Source of the DNA: a bacterium
Lineage (GTDB): Bacteria > Cyanobacteriota > Vampirovibrionia > Gastranaerophilales > Gastranaerophilaceae
Length of the DNA stretch: 26,635 nt
Assembly (NCBI GenBank): GCA_004558955.1
Contig: SFZC01000012.1
Span: 1-26,635 of the forward strand
Reading direction: 5' to 3'
Shown: positions 15,224 through 23,464 of the stretch, piece by piece
Layout: every line of letters starts with the position of its first letter
How positions within the stretch are numbered: the first letter of the stretch is position 1
Made by a program: the position numbers and the translations under genes
The notes under the pieces: model-generated
Database searches by the model: none
Told to the model about the DNA's origin: nothing
The model's input: the letters and a program-made list of their open reading frames with translations, nothing else

Positions 15224-16030
15224 ATGGATTTGATGAAAGGTAAAAAAGGGGTAATTTTCGGAGTTTCTAACACTCACGGGATTGCTTACGGAATAGCAAA
15301 ACAACTACATGAAGCAGGTGCTGAAATCGCTTTCACATACGCAGGCGAACCAATGGAAAAAAGAGTTCGTCCGATTGCAGAAAGTATGGGTGCTAAAGTA
15401 ATCATGAGTTGTGACGTAACGAAAGAAGACGAAGTTAAAGCAGTTTTTGAAGAATGCGAAAAAGTTTACGGAAAATTAGACTTTGTTGTACACGCAGTTG
15501 CTTTTGCTAAAAAAGAAGACTTAATGGGCAGATTTATTGAGACATCACCAGACGGTTGGAATACAGCACTTGGCGTTAGTGCATATTCACTTGTTACAAT
15601 TTGCCGTCACGCTGAACCTGTTATGAACGAAGGCGGTTCTATTTTCGCATTGACTTATTTGGGTTCAATCCTTTCTGTTCCAAGTTACAACGTAATGGGT
15701 GTTGCTAAAGCAGCATTAGAATCAGCAATGAGATTTTTGGCAGTTGATTTGGGTACAAAAGGTATCCGTGTTAACTGTATTTCTGCAGGACCTGTTAAAA
15801 CTCTTGCTTCAATGGGTATCAGCGGATTTTCAAAAATGCTTAAAGCAGCTGCCGCTCGTTCTCCGTTAAAAAGAAACGTTGCATTGGAAGAAGTTGGTAA
15901 CGCAGGTTTGTACTTGGCTTCTGATTTATCAAAAGGTACAACAGGCGAAGTTATCTATGTAGATTGCGGTTGCCACTCAGCATATGCTTCATCTGAAGAA
16001 ATGGACATTTTGGCAAACAATATTGAATAA
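15224..16030 (+). CDS. fabI: enoyl-[acyl-carrier-protein] reductase (NADH), FabI
   Basis: This 268-residue short-chain dehydrogenase fold enzyme carries out the last reduction of the fatty-acid elongation cycle, converting trans-2-enoyl-ACP to acyl-ACP. The cofactor motif is GVSNTHGIAYGIAK at 13-26. The catalytic set is Tyr145 (in TYLG) and Tyr155 with Lys162 in the FabI-type Tyr-x6-Lys arrangement (YNVMGVAK). Further signatures are HAVAFAKKEDL at 90-100 and VNCISAGPVKTLAS at 183-196. Length is typical. AGGGAG lies 9 nt before the ATG. The gene stands alone, with its own extended -10 promoter and a strong hairpin terminator at 16054-16081. Ala93, where E. coli has Gly93, is also found in other FabI proteins and should not be read as resistance. 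Confidence 0.96.
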   Translation: MDLMKGKKGVIFGVSNTHGIAYGIAKQLHEAGAEIAFTYAGEPMEKRVRPIAESMGAKVIMSCDVTKEDEVKAVFEECEKVYGKLDFVVHAVAFAKKEDLMGRFIETSPDGWNTALGVSAYSLVTICRHAEPVMNEGGSIFALTYLGSILSVPSYNVMGVAKAALESAMRFLAVDLGTKGIRVNCISAGPVKTLASMGISGFSKMLKAAAARSPLKRNVALEEVGNAGLYLASDLSKGTTGEVIYVDCGCHSAYASSEEMDILANNIE

Positions 16031-16053
16031 TTTTAGTATTATTTATAAAGTTG

Positions 16054-16083
16054 AAAACGGAGAGTTTTTACTCTCCGTTTTTT
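16054..16083. terminator. bidirectional hairpin terminator between fabI and ribF
   Basis: AAAACGGAGAG (16054-16064) pairs with CTCTCCGTTTT (16071-16081) around a 6-nt loop, followed by more T. The A-run at the left serves as the U-tract on the other strand, so it can end both convergent genes. Confidence 0.9.
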
Positions 16084-16118
16084 ATGCCCAAAGTGAGTTT
16101 TAGTATTTTAGAAACTGT

Positions 16119-17018
16119 TTAAATCAACCCATCAATATCAAGTTGAATTTGATGTTTTAACTCTTCGATACTGCTAAAATTTTTCTCATCACGAATTTTT
16201 TTGTTAAATTCAACACGAATTTCTTTGCCGTACAAATCCGCATTAAAATCAAGAAGATGAGTTTCAAAAGTTATCACTTCACCCATTGTAACTGTCGGGC
16301 ATGTTCCAAAATTAGAAATTCCACGATATTTTTTACCATTTATCAAAACATTTACATCATAAACCCCATGCAGTGGTTGGATTATTCCGTCAGGATAAAA
16401 AATATTTGCGGTCGGAAAACCAATGATTCGCCCTTTTTGCTTACCATGTTGAACTTCACCAAATATCGAAAACTTACGCCCAAGCATATTTTCGGCAAGT
16501 TTGATTTCCCCGTTTTCTATAAAATTTCTTATTGAAGTGGAACTGATTTTAACACCGTTTTGCAGAATTTCATGAACAGGTTTATATTCATAGTCGTATC
16601 TTGATTTCAATTTCGTCAACAACTCAGAATTTCCCGAACGGCAAGAGCCGAAATGATGATGAAGTCCCGAAGTTATAAATTTGGGCGAAAAATATTTTAC
16701 CAAAACATTCTCAACATAATCCTGAGCGGTCAGTGATTTAATTTCGTCAAACTCCAACTCCACAACATAATCCACCCCAAGTTTTTCAAGCATTTTGTAC
16801 TTATCGGAATTTGTTAAAATATACTTAGGAGCCTTAACCCCTCTCAAATAGCAAAACGGGTGATTTGAAAAAGTTACAACCGCTGATTTTGTGCCGTTTT
16901 GACGAGCAAAACTTACAGCATTACCGATTACCGCTTGATGCCCGAGATGCAAACCGTCAAAAAATCCCAAAGCCAGTGACAAATTCGGTATAATTTTCAA
17001 TTCTCTGACAATTTCCAT
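16119..17018 (-). CDS. ribF: bifunctional riboflavin kinase / FAD synthetase RibF
   Basis: The 299-residue enzyme phosphorylates riboflavin to FMN and adenylylates it to FAD. The N-terminal adenylyltransferase domain shows GFFDGLHLGHQ, ILTNSDKYKML and the SSTSIRNFIENG segment. The C-terminal kinase domain shows GRIIGFPTANIFYPDG, HGVYDVNV, NFGTCPTV and ETHLLDFNADLYGKEIRVEF. The central motif usually seen as DFRFG is GLHHHFGSCRSGN here, a divergent form. I use the ATG at 17018, because AGGA lies 8 nt upstream; the ATG at 17027 has AGG immediately against it. It follows the nucleoside transporter gene by 21 nt, so both are probably on one transcript. Confidence 0.94.
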   Translation of the reverse strand: MEIVRELKIIPNLSLALGFFDGLHLGHQAVIGNAVSFARQNGTKSAVVTFSNHPFCYLRGVKAPKYILTNSDKYKMLEKLGVDYVVELEFDEIKSLTAQDYVENVLVKYFSPKFITSGLHHHFGSCRSGNSELLTKLKSRYDYEYKPVHEILQNGVKISSTSIRNFIENGEIKLAENMLGRKFSIFGEVQHGKQKGRIIGFPTANIFYPDGIIQPLHGVYDVNVLINGKKYRGISNFGTCPTVTMGEVITFETHLLDFNADLYGKEIRVEFNKKIRDEKNFSSIEELKHQIQLDIDGLI

Positions 17019-17039
17019 TTGCAACATCCTATCGGGTAA

Positions 17040-18326
17040 TTAGTTGAACAAAATTCCAACTATACACGCTGACATATAGCAGGTTAAGGTACCGCAAATC
17101 AAAGCACGAACCCCAAGTCTTGCAAGGTTTTTACGTTGATTTGGAGCAAGTTCTCCGATACCGCCGAGTAAAATTGCGATTGAACCGAAGTTACCAAAAC
17201 TGCACAAAGCAAAACTTGCAATCAAAAAGGCCTTTTGAGAAAGATGTAGTGCAGGATCTGTCAAATTCATATACGCAACCATTTCATTAAGGACAAGTTT
17301 TGTACCCATTAAACCACCTACCGTTGTTGCCTCATGAACAGGAACACCCATTGCAAGTGCAAAAATTGCAAAGATTTTGCCCAAAATCATTTTTAATGAT
17401 AATTGAGACAAATCAAAACCGATTGAAGTAAGATTAAAGTGCAAGTATTTAACAACAAATCCGCCCAAACCGCCCAAGAACCAGTCAACCATTGCAACCA
17501 AAGCAACCAAAGCCAAAATCATTGCAACTACATTAATCGCTACCTTCATACCTTCCGAAGCACCTGAAGAAATTGCATCAAAAACATTGACATGTTGTCT
17601 GTTACGTTTACTGAACGATAATTTGAAATCCTTACTTGTTTCAGGATGACCCGTTTCAGGATAGATAATTTTTGAAATTACTAACGCACCAGGAGCCGCC
17701 ATAACAGATGAAGCTAACAAATATTCGGCAGGAATTCCCATTTTTATGTAAATTGGCATAATAGAACCAGAAATACAAGCCAAAGAACCTGACATTGATG
17801 CCAACAACTCAGAACGTGTCAAATTTGCAAGATAAGGTTTAATCATAATTTGTGCAACGATTTGCCCTACAAAAGCACTTGCAACGTTAGACAAGGCTTC
17901 AGCACCGCTCACGTCTAGCAATTTATTCATACCTTTACCTAAAAAAGCTACAACTCGTTGCATTATTCCGTAATGGTACAAAATATTTACTAAAATCATC
18001 ATAAATACAGTTGAAGAAATCAACTGCAAAGCAAAAATCGAACCCCCATGACCGACAAAAATTTCACCGAATTTACTGTTAATCAAACCGCCAAAAACGA
18101 ACTCTCCGCCTTGCGTTGCAAAAACCAAGAGCTTTTGAATAAATTTACCGATAAGTTTGAACATGTCCTGTCCGAATTTAACCTTGAAAATAAAAACAGC
18201 AAGAAAAACCTGTAACAAAAAGCCCATTCCGACTGTTTTCAAGTTTATATTCTTCTTATTATTCGACATCAAATAAGCCAATGCGAAAATTAAAATAATA
18301 CCGATGATTCCAATAAATCTGCTCAT
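17040..18326 (-). CDS. CNT-family (NupC-like) nucleoside transporter with altered base-binding motif
   Basis: The 428-residue membrane protein follows the concentrative nucleoside transporter plan: gate region (SSTVFMMILVNILYHYGIM), SGAEALSNVASAFVGQ, the IKPYL...SEL segment, APGALVISKIIYPETG, KLVLNEMVAY with Glu348, and CSFGNFGSI with Asn379 and Ser382. In vcCNT, Glu332, Asn368 and Ser371 hold the ribose, and these have counterparts here. The hairpin-1 base-contacting motif, normally GQTEAP, reads GQIVAQ at 154-159, so two of the three base contacts (Thr, Glu) are replaced by Ile and Val. Sodium- or proton-coupled uptake is expected, but the substrate is uncertain. A GGGG lies 5 nt before the ATG. 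Its 3' neighbour ribF is 21 nt away. Confidence 0.9.
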   Translation of the reverse strand: MSRFIGIIGIILIFALAYLMSNNKKNINLKTVGMGFLLQVFLAVFIFKVKFGQDMFKLIGKFIQKLLVFATQGGEFVFGGLINSKFGEIFVGHGGSIFALQLISSTVFMMILVNILYHYGIMQRVVAFLGKGMNKLLDVSGAEALSNVASAFVGQIVAQIMIKPYLANLTRSELLASMSGSLACISGSIMPIYIKMGIPAEYLLASSVMAAPGALVISKIIYPETGHPETSKDFKLSFSKRNRQHVNVFDAISSGASEGMKVAINVVAMILALVALVAMVDWFLGGLGGFVVKYLHFNLTSIGFDLSQLSLKMILGKIFAIFALAMGVPVHEATTVGGLMGTKLVLNEMVAYMNLTDPALHLSQKAFLIASFALCSFGNFGSIAILLGGIGELAPNQRKNLARLGVRALICGTLTCYMSACIVGILFN

Positions 18327-18370
18327 ACTACCCCTTTTGATATAAAGTTATATAACAATTATACAAAAAA

Positions 18371-18391
18371 AAGAAGCCATAACGACCTCTT
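18371..18391. terminator. hairpin terminator downstream of the TPR gene
   Basis: On the minus strand AAGAGGTC pairs with GGCTTCTT (two G-U pairs) around a 5-nt loop and runs into a U-tract of eight. It ends the TPR transcript before the transporter gene. It also looks functional in the other direction, although no plus-strand gene reads into it. Confidence 0.75.
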
Positions 18392-18422
18392 TTTTATAAA
18401 AATGTGATAAAAGTTAATGATA

Positions 18423-19835
18423 CTATTTTTTTGTGAAAAATGCCATAATTTTATCAATCAAACCCGCTGACTCATCCGAATCACCCGCCAAGTTTTGCAA
18501 CCTGTTCAACTTATCCTGAGCCTTTTTGATTTCGACCTCATCATTACACATTTCCAAATATTTTGTATAAGCATCAATAGCATTTTGTTTTGATTTAATT
18601 TTTTCATAAGCAGCCGCCAAATCTTTTAGCACCGCCAAATCTCGCTTATCTGCAACATATAACATTTCAAGATAATCTGTTTGCGAAGCATAATCACCGA
18701 TACTTTCTTTATACTGAGCAAGTTTTCTCAGTGCTTCTTTATTTTTAGAATCAATTTTGATAATTTTTTCATAATATTCTGCTGCATGGTTGATTTCTTT
18801 CATTTCTGTCAACATATCTGCAAGCGTGAACAGTACGTTTACATCATTATCTTTGATTTTAACGGCATTCATAAAATCATTAATTGCCACATCATTATTA
18901 CCTCGCAACATGTTGTATCTGCCCCAATTCAAGTGAGAATTGTATTGATCACCCGTTTCATCGTAAACCAACGCTCTCATTTGATAAGTCAACGGAGAAT
19001 TTTGTTCCACCTTGTTATACTCTTCAATATACTCCAAAGCTTTGTCAAAATCTTTTGACGTGTAAGCAAATTGAGCCATTAGCGTGAAATATCTCGGGAG
19101 TTTTTTGTATTCCTCTGGTAAATTTTCCAATTTTTCACGAGCCTCATCTGATTTGCCTTCTTCCAGCAAACATTGGATTTTTACCAATTCGTTTTTGGTA
19201 CAATCAATCGCTTTGTCCGCTTCGCCACTTTTTAAATAAACTGCGGCAAGTGCTTCGTTGATATGATCATTGTCATAACCTTTTTCTTTTGCCTTGTTTA
19301 AAGTATAAATTGCACTTGAATATGCTTCATCTTGAAGATAAACATCTGCTAATTGCAAAAATACCTCTTCAGGCACACCATCATGCTCTAATATAAGGTT
19401 AAATTCGTCAATCGCCTTATCTCTTTTGCCTGTTTTAAGGTAAAGATTAGCCAAAGTCAAATGAGTCATAATTAGTTGACGTTCTTCGTTTTCATCAATA
19501 TGAGCCAAAGCTTTTTTGAAATCATTTATCGCAAATTCAAATTTTCCTTCAATAGAATTTTTGTTGCCTCTATAAACATAATATTTGTAGCGGTCTTTGT
19601 TTTCATAAATCGACATCAACTGTTCAAAAGCCAACGAATTGCTTACATCCAGTTGCAAAATAGCATAATAATATTCCGCAGCCTCGTCAGGTCTGTCCAA
19701 AATCAACGAAAGATGTCCTAAACGCTCCAATAAGGCAATATCTTGCGGATTTTGTGCAAATTCTTTTTTGTATTCTTCAAGAGCCTGTTCGTACTGTTCG
19801 TTTGCTTCAAATTGCTCTGCTAACTGTAAACTCAT
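18423..19835 (-). CDS. tetratricopeptide-repeat protein
   Basis: The 470-residue product is built of about a dozen degenerate TPR units of about 34 residues from the N-terminus (LAEQFEANEQYEQALEEYKK) to residue 440 or so. Typical signatures are Gly/Ala at position 8 and Ala-Ile or Asp-Ala-Ile at 19-21. The C-terminus ends in a short amphipathic or hydrophobic helix (LIDKIMAFFTKK) that might touch a membrane. There is no signal peptide, so it is probably cytosolic. TPR proteins scaffold protein-protein contacts; the partner is unknown. AAGGAG lies 8 nt before the ATG. It has its own promoter (19869-19896) and terminator (18371-18391). Confidence 0.88.
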   Translation of the reverse strand: MSLQLAEQFEANEQYEQALEEYKKEFAQNPQDIALLERLGHLSLILDRPDEAAEYYYAILQLDVSNSLAFEQLMSIYENKDRYKYYVYRGNKNSIEGKFEFAINDFKKALAHIDENEERQLIMTHLTLANLYLKTGKRDKAIDEFNLILEHDGVPEEVFLQLADVYLQDEAYSSAIYTLNKAKEKGYDNDHINEALAAVYLKSGEADKAIDCTKNELVKIQCLLEEGKSDEAREKLENLPEEYKKLPRYFTLMAQFAYTSKDFDKALEYIEEYNKVEQNSPLTYQMRALVYDETGDQYNSHLNWGRYNMLRGNNDVAINDFMNAVKIKDNDVNVLFTLADMLTEMKEINHAAEYYEKIIKIDSKNKEALRKLAQYKESIGDYASQTDYLEMLYVADKRDLAVLKDLAAAYEKIKSKQNAIDAYTKYLEMCNDEVEIKKAQDKLNRLQNLAGDSDESAGLIDKIMAFFTKK

Positions 19836-19868
19836 ATTATTTACTCCTTAATACCCTAATCTGGTGCT

Positions 19869-19896
19869 ATTATACATCAAATAAAGATTTTCTCAA
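19869..19896 (-). promoter_or_regulatory. promoter of the TPR gene
   Basis: The minus strand has TTGAGA (19891-19896) and TATAAT (19869-19874) separated by 16 bp, a good vegetative sigma promoter, placed between the pth stop and the TPR start. The leader would be about 27 nt and include AAGGAG. Confidence 0.6.
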
Positions 19897-19899
19897 ACC

Positions 19900-20457
19900 C
19901 TAATTGTACATGTTTTGGGCTTTTGCAATTCCGTTGTCAAAATAATATTTAATCGCTTCGACAGATTTTTTTATTACGGGTTTCAAATTTTCTAACTGTT
20001 CCGGTGTGAAATTTTGCAAAACAAAGGCTTCCGAAGGAATTGGCGGTTGCGGACCGATTCCAATTTTCAGGCGAGCAATATTTTTTGTTCCCAAACATTT
20101 AATAACGGATTTAATACCGTTATGCCCGCCGTCAGAACCGTTGGTTCTAAATCTCATCTTGCCGACATCAAGAGACAAATCATCATAGACAATTATCACA
20201 TCACTAACCGAGATTTTGTAATAATTCATGACAAGTTGAACCGCCTCACCCGATAAATTCATAAAAGTAGTAGGCTTAATCAATATATAATCCTCAGTTC
20301 CAACTTTGAACTTTGTCAAAAAACATTTCAAATTTTTTTCCTCTTTAAACGAGGCACCAACTTCAAGTGCAAACTTATCCGCCACCATAAAACCTGCATT
20401 ATGACGAGTAAAACAATATTTATCTCCGATATTTCCCAAACCGACAACTAATTTCAT
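19900..20457 (-). CDS. pth: peptidyl-tRNA hydrolase
   Basis: The 185-residue enzyme releases tRNA from prematurely dropped peptidyl-tRNA. The conserved sites are present: Asn9 and His19 in GLGN...YCFTRHNAG, KPTTFMNLSGEAV (tRNA-binding Asn), VYDDLSLDVGKMRFR with the catalytic Asp, and DGGHNGIKS. The usual Pro of the opening GLGNPG is Ile here (GLGNIG), an unusual change next to Asn9. Length is normal. AAGGAAAA lies just upstream of the ATG, and a TATAAT about 26 nt upstream is a likely -10. Confidence 0.96.
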   Translation of the reverse strand: MKLVVGLGNIGDKYCFTRHNAGFMVADKFALEVGASFKEEKNLKCFLTKFKVGTEDYILIKPTTFMNLSGEAVQLVMNYYKISVSDVIIVYDDLSLDVGKMRFRTNGSDGGHNGIKSVIKCLGTKNIARLKIGIGPQPPIPSEAFVLQNFTPEQLENLKPVIKKSVEAIKYYFDNGIAKAQNMYN

Positions 20458-20593
20458 AAATTTTCCTTTAATCCTTACTATACATTATATTTAACATTTT
20501 AACGTAAATAAAAATTACCAAAATGGAATATCAACTGTATGCTTAACAAAAATATAAAAAATTATTACATTATAGAAAAATGAGGGAGAAACA

Positions 20594-21154
20594 ATGAAAC
20601 ACGAAACAAAAACCTTGAAAAGTTCTGAAAAAGTCGCAAAATTTCTTGAAGATAACGGATTACACAAAAAAGATTTCGCCGAAATGATAGGCGTAACGCT
20701 ATCTTACGTTTACAATCTGATTGACGAAACCATACCATTTTCAACAAGAAGTACAACGATTGAAAGAATTGCAACAGTCATGAACGTCAAACCTGAAGAT
20801 TTTGAAGAATACAAAATTCCACAAGAACCGATTCTGCAGGACGACACGTTGGAATTGTTAAAAAGCGTAATAGCAGAGAAAAAAATCAGTATTGTGAATT
20901 TGCTAAAATCCTTTCCTCGCAAAAAACGAGTTGAAATAGTGGACATGCTAAGAGGTGCTGCACCGATTCCAATAGATTATAAGGAACTTTCAACGATAGG
21001 ACAAGTTTTAGAACTCGACGGGTCGGACATTTACACACTGTGGGAAGATAGAGTTAAACAAGTTCTTGAAAATAACGGAATGAACTTAAACAGCAATGCC
21101 GCACTTGTAAATTCAATGTTTGAATGTGCGAAAAAATATACAAATTTAGAGTAA
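20594..21154 (+). CDS. XRE-family transcriptional regulator
   Basis: The 186-residue product has an N-terminal Cro/C1-type helix-turn-helix (about 12-70: KVAKFLEDNGLHKKDFAEMIGV then SYVYNLI, followed by IERIATVMNVKPEDFEEY). After it come two further short helical stretches (80-115, 120-186) with no domain I know; they may mediate dimerisation. XRE regulators bind operator DNA, but no operator is obvious nearby. AGGGAG lies 5-6 nt before the ATG. A strong terminator follows at 21153-21178. It is divergent from pth, and the target genes are unknown. Confidence 0.85.
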   Translation: MKHETKTLKSSEKVAKFLEDNGLHKKDFAEMIGVTLSYVYNLIDETIPFSTRSTTIERIATVMNVKPEDFEEYKIPQEPILQDDTLELLKSVIAEKKISIVNLLKSFPRKKRVEIVDMLRGAAPIPIDYKELSTIGQVLELDGSDIYTLWEDRVKQVLENNGMNLNSNAALVNSMFECAKKYTNLE

Positions 21155-21178
21155 AAGCCCGATATCACGGGCTTTTTT
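21153..21178 (+). terminator. hairpin terminator of the XRE gene
   Basis: AAAAGCCCG pairs with CGGGCTTTT (21153-21161 with 21168-21176) around a 6-nt loop and is followed by T. The GC-rich core makes it a strong Rho-independent terminator, overlapping the last stop-codon bases of the XRE gene. Confidence 0.9.
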
Positions 21179-21219
21179 ATATTATAAAAATATTTACTAA
21201 AAAATTTACAAAAAAATGG

Positions 21220-21248
21220 TTGACAGAGAAAAATGTTCTTGTTATTAT
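21220..21248 (+). promoter_or_regulatory. strong promoter of the tRNA-Lys gene
   Basis: TTGACA (21220-21225) is a perfect -35, followed at 17 bp by TATTAT (21243-21248) with TGT just before it, an extended -10. This is the best promoter in the window, as suits a stable RNA gene. Initiation near 21255 leaves a leader of about 47 nt. Confidence 0.85.
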
Positions 21249-21257
21249 AAGTACACA

Positions 21258-21271
21258 CGGTGAGTTCACCG
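21258..21271 (+). other. hairpin in the 5' leader of the tRNA transcript
   Basis: CGGTG and CACCG pair around AGTT. It lies between the promoter and the tRNA, within the region to be removed by RNase P, and may stabilise or shape the leader. Confidence 0.4.
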
Positions 21272-21301
21272 ATAGCCAAAGGAAATATGAATAGTTAATA
21301 A

Positions 21302-21374
21302 GCGCTTGTAGCTCAGCAGGTAGAGCACTCCCCTTTTAAGGGATAGGTCGCGCGTTCGAATCGCGCCAAGCGCA
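21302..21374 (+). tRNA. tRNA-Lys (anticodon TTT)
   Basis: The cloverleaf can be drawn completely. The acceptor stem is GCGCTTG / CAAGCGC, and the D stem is GCTC / GAGC with loop AGCAGGTA. The anticodon stem and loop is CTCCC-CTTTTAA-GGGAT with anticodon TTT, the variable region is AGGTC, and the T arm is GCGCG-TTCGAAT-CGCGC. The discriminator is A73. The 27-43 pair is a C-T mismatch. The 3' CCA is not encoded and must be added by a nucleotidyltransferase. It has its own promoter and terminator. Confidence 0.95.
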
Positions 21375-21381
21375 AATTTTT

Positions 21382-21406
21382 AAAAAGGACGATGAGTCCT
21401 TTTTTT
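21382..21406 (+). terminator. hairpin terminator of tRNA-Lys
   Basis: AAAAAGGAC pairs with GTCCTTTTT around GATGA (21382-21390 with 21396-21404), with two further T. It begins 7 nt after the tRNA end. Confidence 0.85.
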
Positions 21407-21426
21407 ATTGGGAAATTATTTTATGA

Positions 21427-21457
21427 AAAAAGATGCGAATTCATATCGCATCTTTTT
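21427..21457. terminator. terminator of the 627-residue protein gene, bidirectional
   Basis: AAAAAGATGCGA and TCGCATCTTTTT pair over 12 bp around ATTCATA (21427-21438 with 21446-21457). On the minus strand it lies just beyond the stop codon at 21484. On the plus strand it would be a second back-up terminator for the tRNA unit. Confidence 0.85.
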
Positions 21458-21483
21458 ATTTAATTAGTTTCAAAAATTTTCTA

Positions 21484-23367
21484 TTATTTAATTGACGCTA
21501 CATTATTTAATTTACTTGTGGCTTCAAGGAGTTCAGTGTATTCGATTTCACCGTCGGCAAGTTTTTCAATAAGTTGAAGCTTCGGACAATTCTTCATTTC
21601 AAAAGGATGTTCTGCTGCTTTCAAAATTTCAGGTTTCAAAAAATTGTCAATAAAGTTTGCATGGTGTCTGCAACCTTTTTGTGCCATGCAAGTTTTTAAC
21701 TTTGCAAAATATGGTGCCAAATTACTCAAGTTTTCAGCAGTAATTTGTCCAAGTTCCTCTTTATTCATAATTGTCCATAAATATTCAATCGCCGAAACTG
21801 TGGCTGATTGAGTTTCTTTTGAACTTTCTGTAAAAAGTTTAATTATTTCCGCTTTAGCTTTTTCACTTCTTGTATCATTTTTAATAAAACTGCAAATAGA
21901 GCTTAACTCAGAAACATCAATGTTCATAACTCCTTTTTGAGAAGTAGGGAATAGCACTGCTTCTACAAGAGGTTTCATTGCTGAAGAATCAGATTTTAGG
22001 ACCTCACCTAATATTTCACAAGTTCTTATTACACCTCCGTAAGACGGTATAACATTTTTCTGTGCTAAATATTGAACACAATCAGCATAAAATTTGAACC
22101 TCTTACTGTCTGTTTCATCACCCATAATAGCCTTTTTGAAATTGTTTTCCAAAAAATCATGGACATATTTTCTATTATTAGCGTAACTGTAATTCCAGTT
22201 TTCCTCAAACAATCTGTCAATTTCTGAAATCTTTTTATACTGTTCCGCAACACCTTCATCTAAATTTTGCAAAACTTTTTCTACAGGCAAATTCAAGTCC
22301 TTCAACATAATTTTTACGACTTGATATTTATTAGCATCAACAATCCCGTTTTCTTTTAATCTTGTCAACAATTCTGAATCGCATTCTCTCCAAGGGGTAT
22401 CTTTCGGACAATAAGTCGATGAGATTGATCCTTGAATATCGATAAAATCAGAATTTGGAGTTTCGATACCGTGAGCCGATTTTTTACGAGTAAGAGAAGC
22501 AATTTCACACAACTGAGCATCTGCTGTCTTTATCGGATACTCGTTTTTGGTTTTACATTCGTTCAAAATTTGTTGTACCATTTTTTCATCTTTGAAATGT
22601 CTTGTCGAAAAACTGTCATAAAAACGCAAAGCCACAGAGTCTAAATGCTCAATTCCGTTTTGTGATGCAAAAACGACCTGAGCTCTTGACTTAGGGAATT
22701 TTGTCAAGAATTTAAACAAAGCCACGGAAGGTTTTGAAATACCTTGTTCGTTACCCGAAATTACAGACCTTCCGATTTGTTTAATAATTTCATTTGTCGG
22801 AACGCCGTTTTCCCAAGCATGAGTTGCTTCACTGGCATATTGAAGAATCACATCAGGCGTTACATGCATTTTAGGGTCAAATGAGGACGGAACAATCTGT
22901 TCCTTAAAATGAATATGTTGCAAGACGGATTGAGAATCAAAATTCAAATCAGTATCAGGATAGTAAACATTGCTCAATTTTGTTTGTCCATACGGTTCTC
23001 GCAAATCATTTATAATCGTTTGGGATAAATTAACATCATCTTCCCCGTATTTTGAAAACTGTACAGGGCGATAATCAGTCGAATAATTATATAATTCGTT
23101 ATCTCGCATGATATCGGGAGCACCATCATTGGAAACTCTTTCAAAAGACATTCTGTCATTAACAGCTCCTACAGGTGTTGAATCTGTACACAAACTTGCA
23201 GGTTTTCGACCAACAGTATAAGAAACTATTTCATCATCAATATCAGTTACCGGTTTTAGAGATTTTTCCACTATTAGATTAACTTTTTGCGGTTTACATT
23301 CAGCCAAAAACCTTTTGCCCTCAATACTTTTAATAATATTATAAATTGACGAAGAATAAATTTTCAT
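21484..23367 (-). CDS. 627-residue protein of unknown function
   Basis: I recognise no domain. The N-terminal third has no hydrophobic signal and is rich in Asp, Ser and Thr. From about residue 190 the sequence becomes almost wholly helical, with irregular pairs of amphipathic helices (for example NRKYVHDFLENNFKKAIM and YADCVQYLAQKNV, then LVEAVLFP and FAKLKTC). This suggests an alpha-solenoid or armadillo-like fold, typically used for protein binding. Several Cys and His (KTCMAQKGCRHHANF) near 565-580 could bind metal. AGGA lies 7 nt before the ATG. It follows the phosphatase gene by 97 nt and ends at the hairpin at 21427-21457. Confidence 0.75.
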   Translation of the reverse strand: MKIYSSSIYNIIKSIEGKRFLAECKPQKVNLIVEKSLKPVTDIDDEIVSYTVGRKPASLCTDSTPVGAVNDRMSFERVSNDGAPDIMRDNELYNYSTDYRPVQFSKYGEDDVNLSQTIINDLREPYGQTKLSNVYYPDTDLNFDSQSVLQHIHFKEQIVPSSFDPKMHVTPDVILQYASEATHAWENGVPTNEIIKQIGRSVISGNEQGISKPSVALFKFLTKFPKSRAQVVFASQNGIEHLDSVALRFYDSFSTRHFKDEKMVQQILNECKTKNEYPIKTADAQLCEIASLTRKKSAHGIETPNSDFIDIQGSISSTYCPKDTPWRECDSELLTRLKENGIVDANKYQVVKIMLKDLNLPVEKVLQNLDEGVAEQYKKISEIDRLFEENWNYSYANNRKYVHDFLENNFKKAIMGDETDSKRFKFYADCVQYLAQKNVIPSYGGVIRTCEILGEVLKSDSSAMKPLVEAVLFPTSQKGVMNIDVSELSSICSFIKNDTRSEKAKAEIIKLFTESSKETQSATVSAIEYLWTIMNKEELGQITAENLSNLAPYFAKLKTCMAQKGCRHHANFIDNFLKPEILKAAEHPFEMKNCPKLQLIEKLADGEIEYTELLEATSKLNNVASIK

Positions 23368-23464
23368 TACCTAATCCTTATAAAATACTACACATATACA
23401 GGACAACAATCGTGAAGGCGAAAAATTGCCTTAAAAGAAGGGACAATTAATAATTATTTACAAA

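Noticed and set aside
15500..15520. Ala93 in FabI as a sign of triclosan resistance
   Set aside because: Ala at this position also occurs in triclosan-sensitive FabI proteins of other bacteria, so sequence alone says nothing.
23414..23434. AAGGC/GCCTT hairpin between phosphatase and 627-residue protein genes as a terminator
   Set aside because: The stem is 5 bp with no U-run on the minus strand, so readthrough is more likely.
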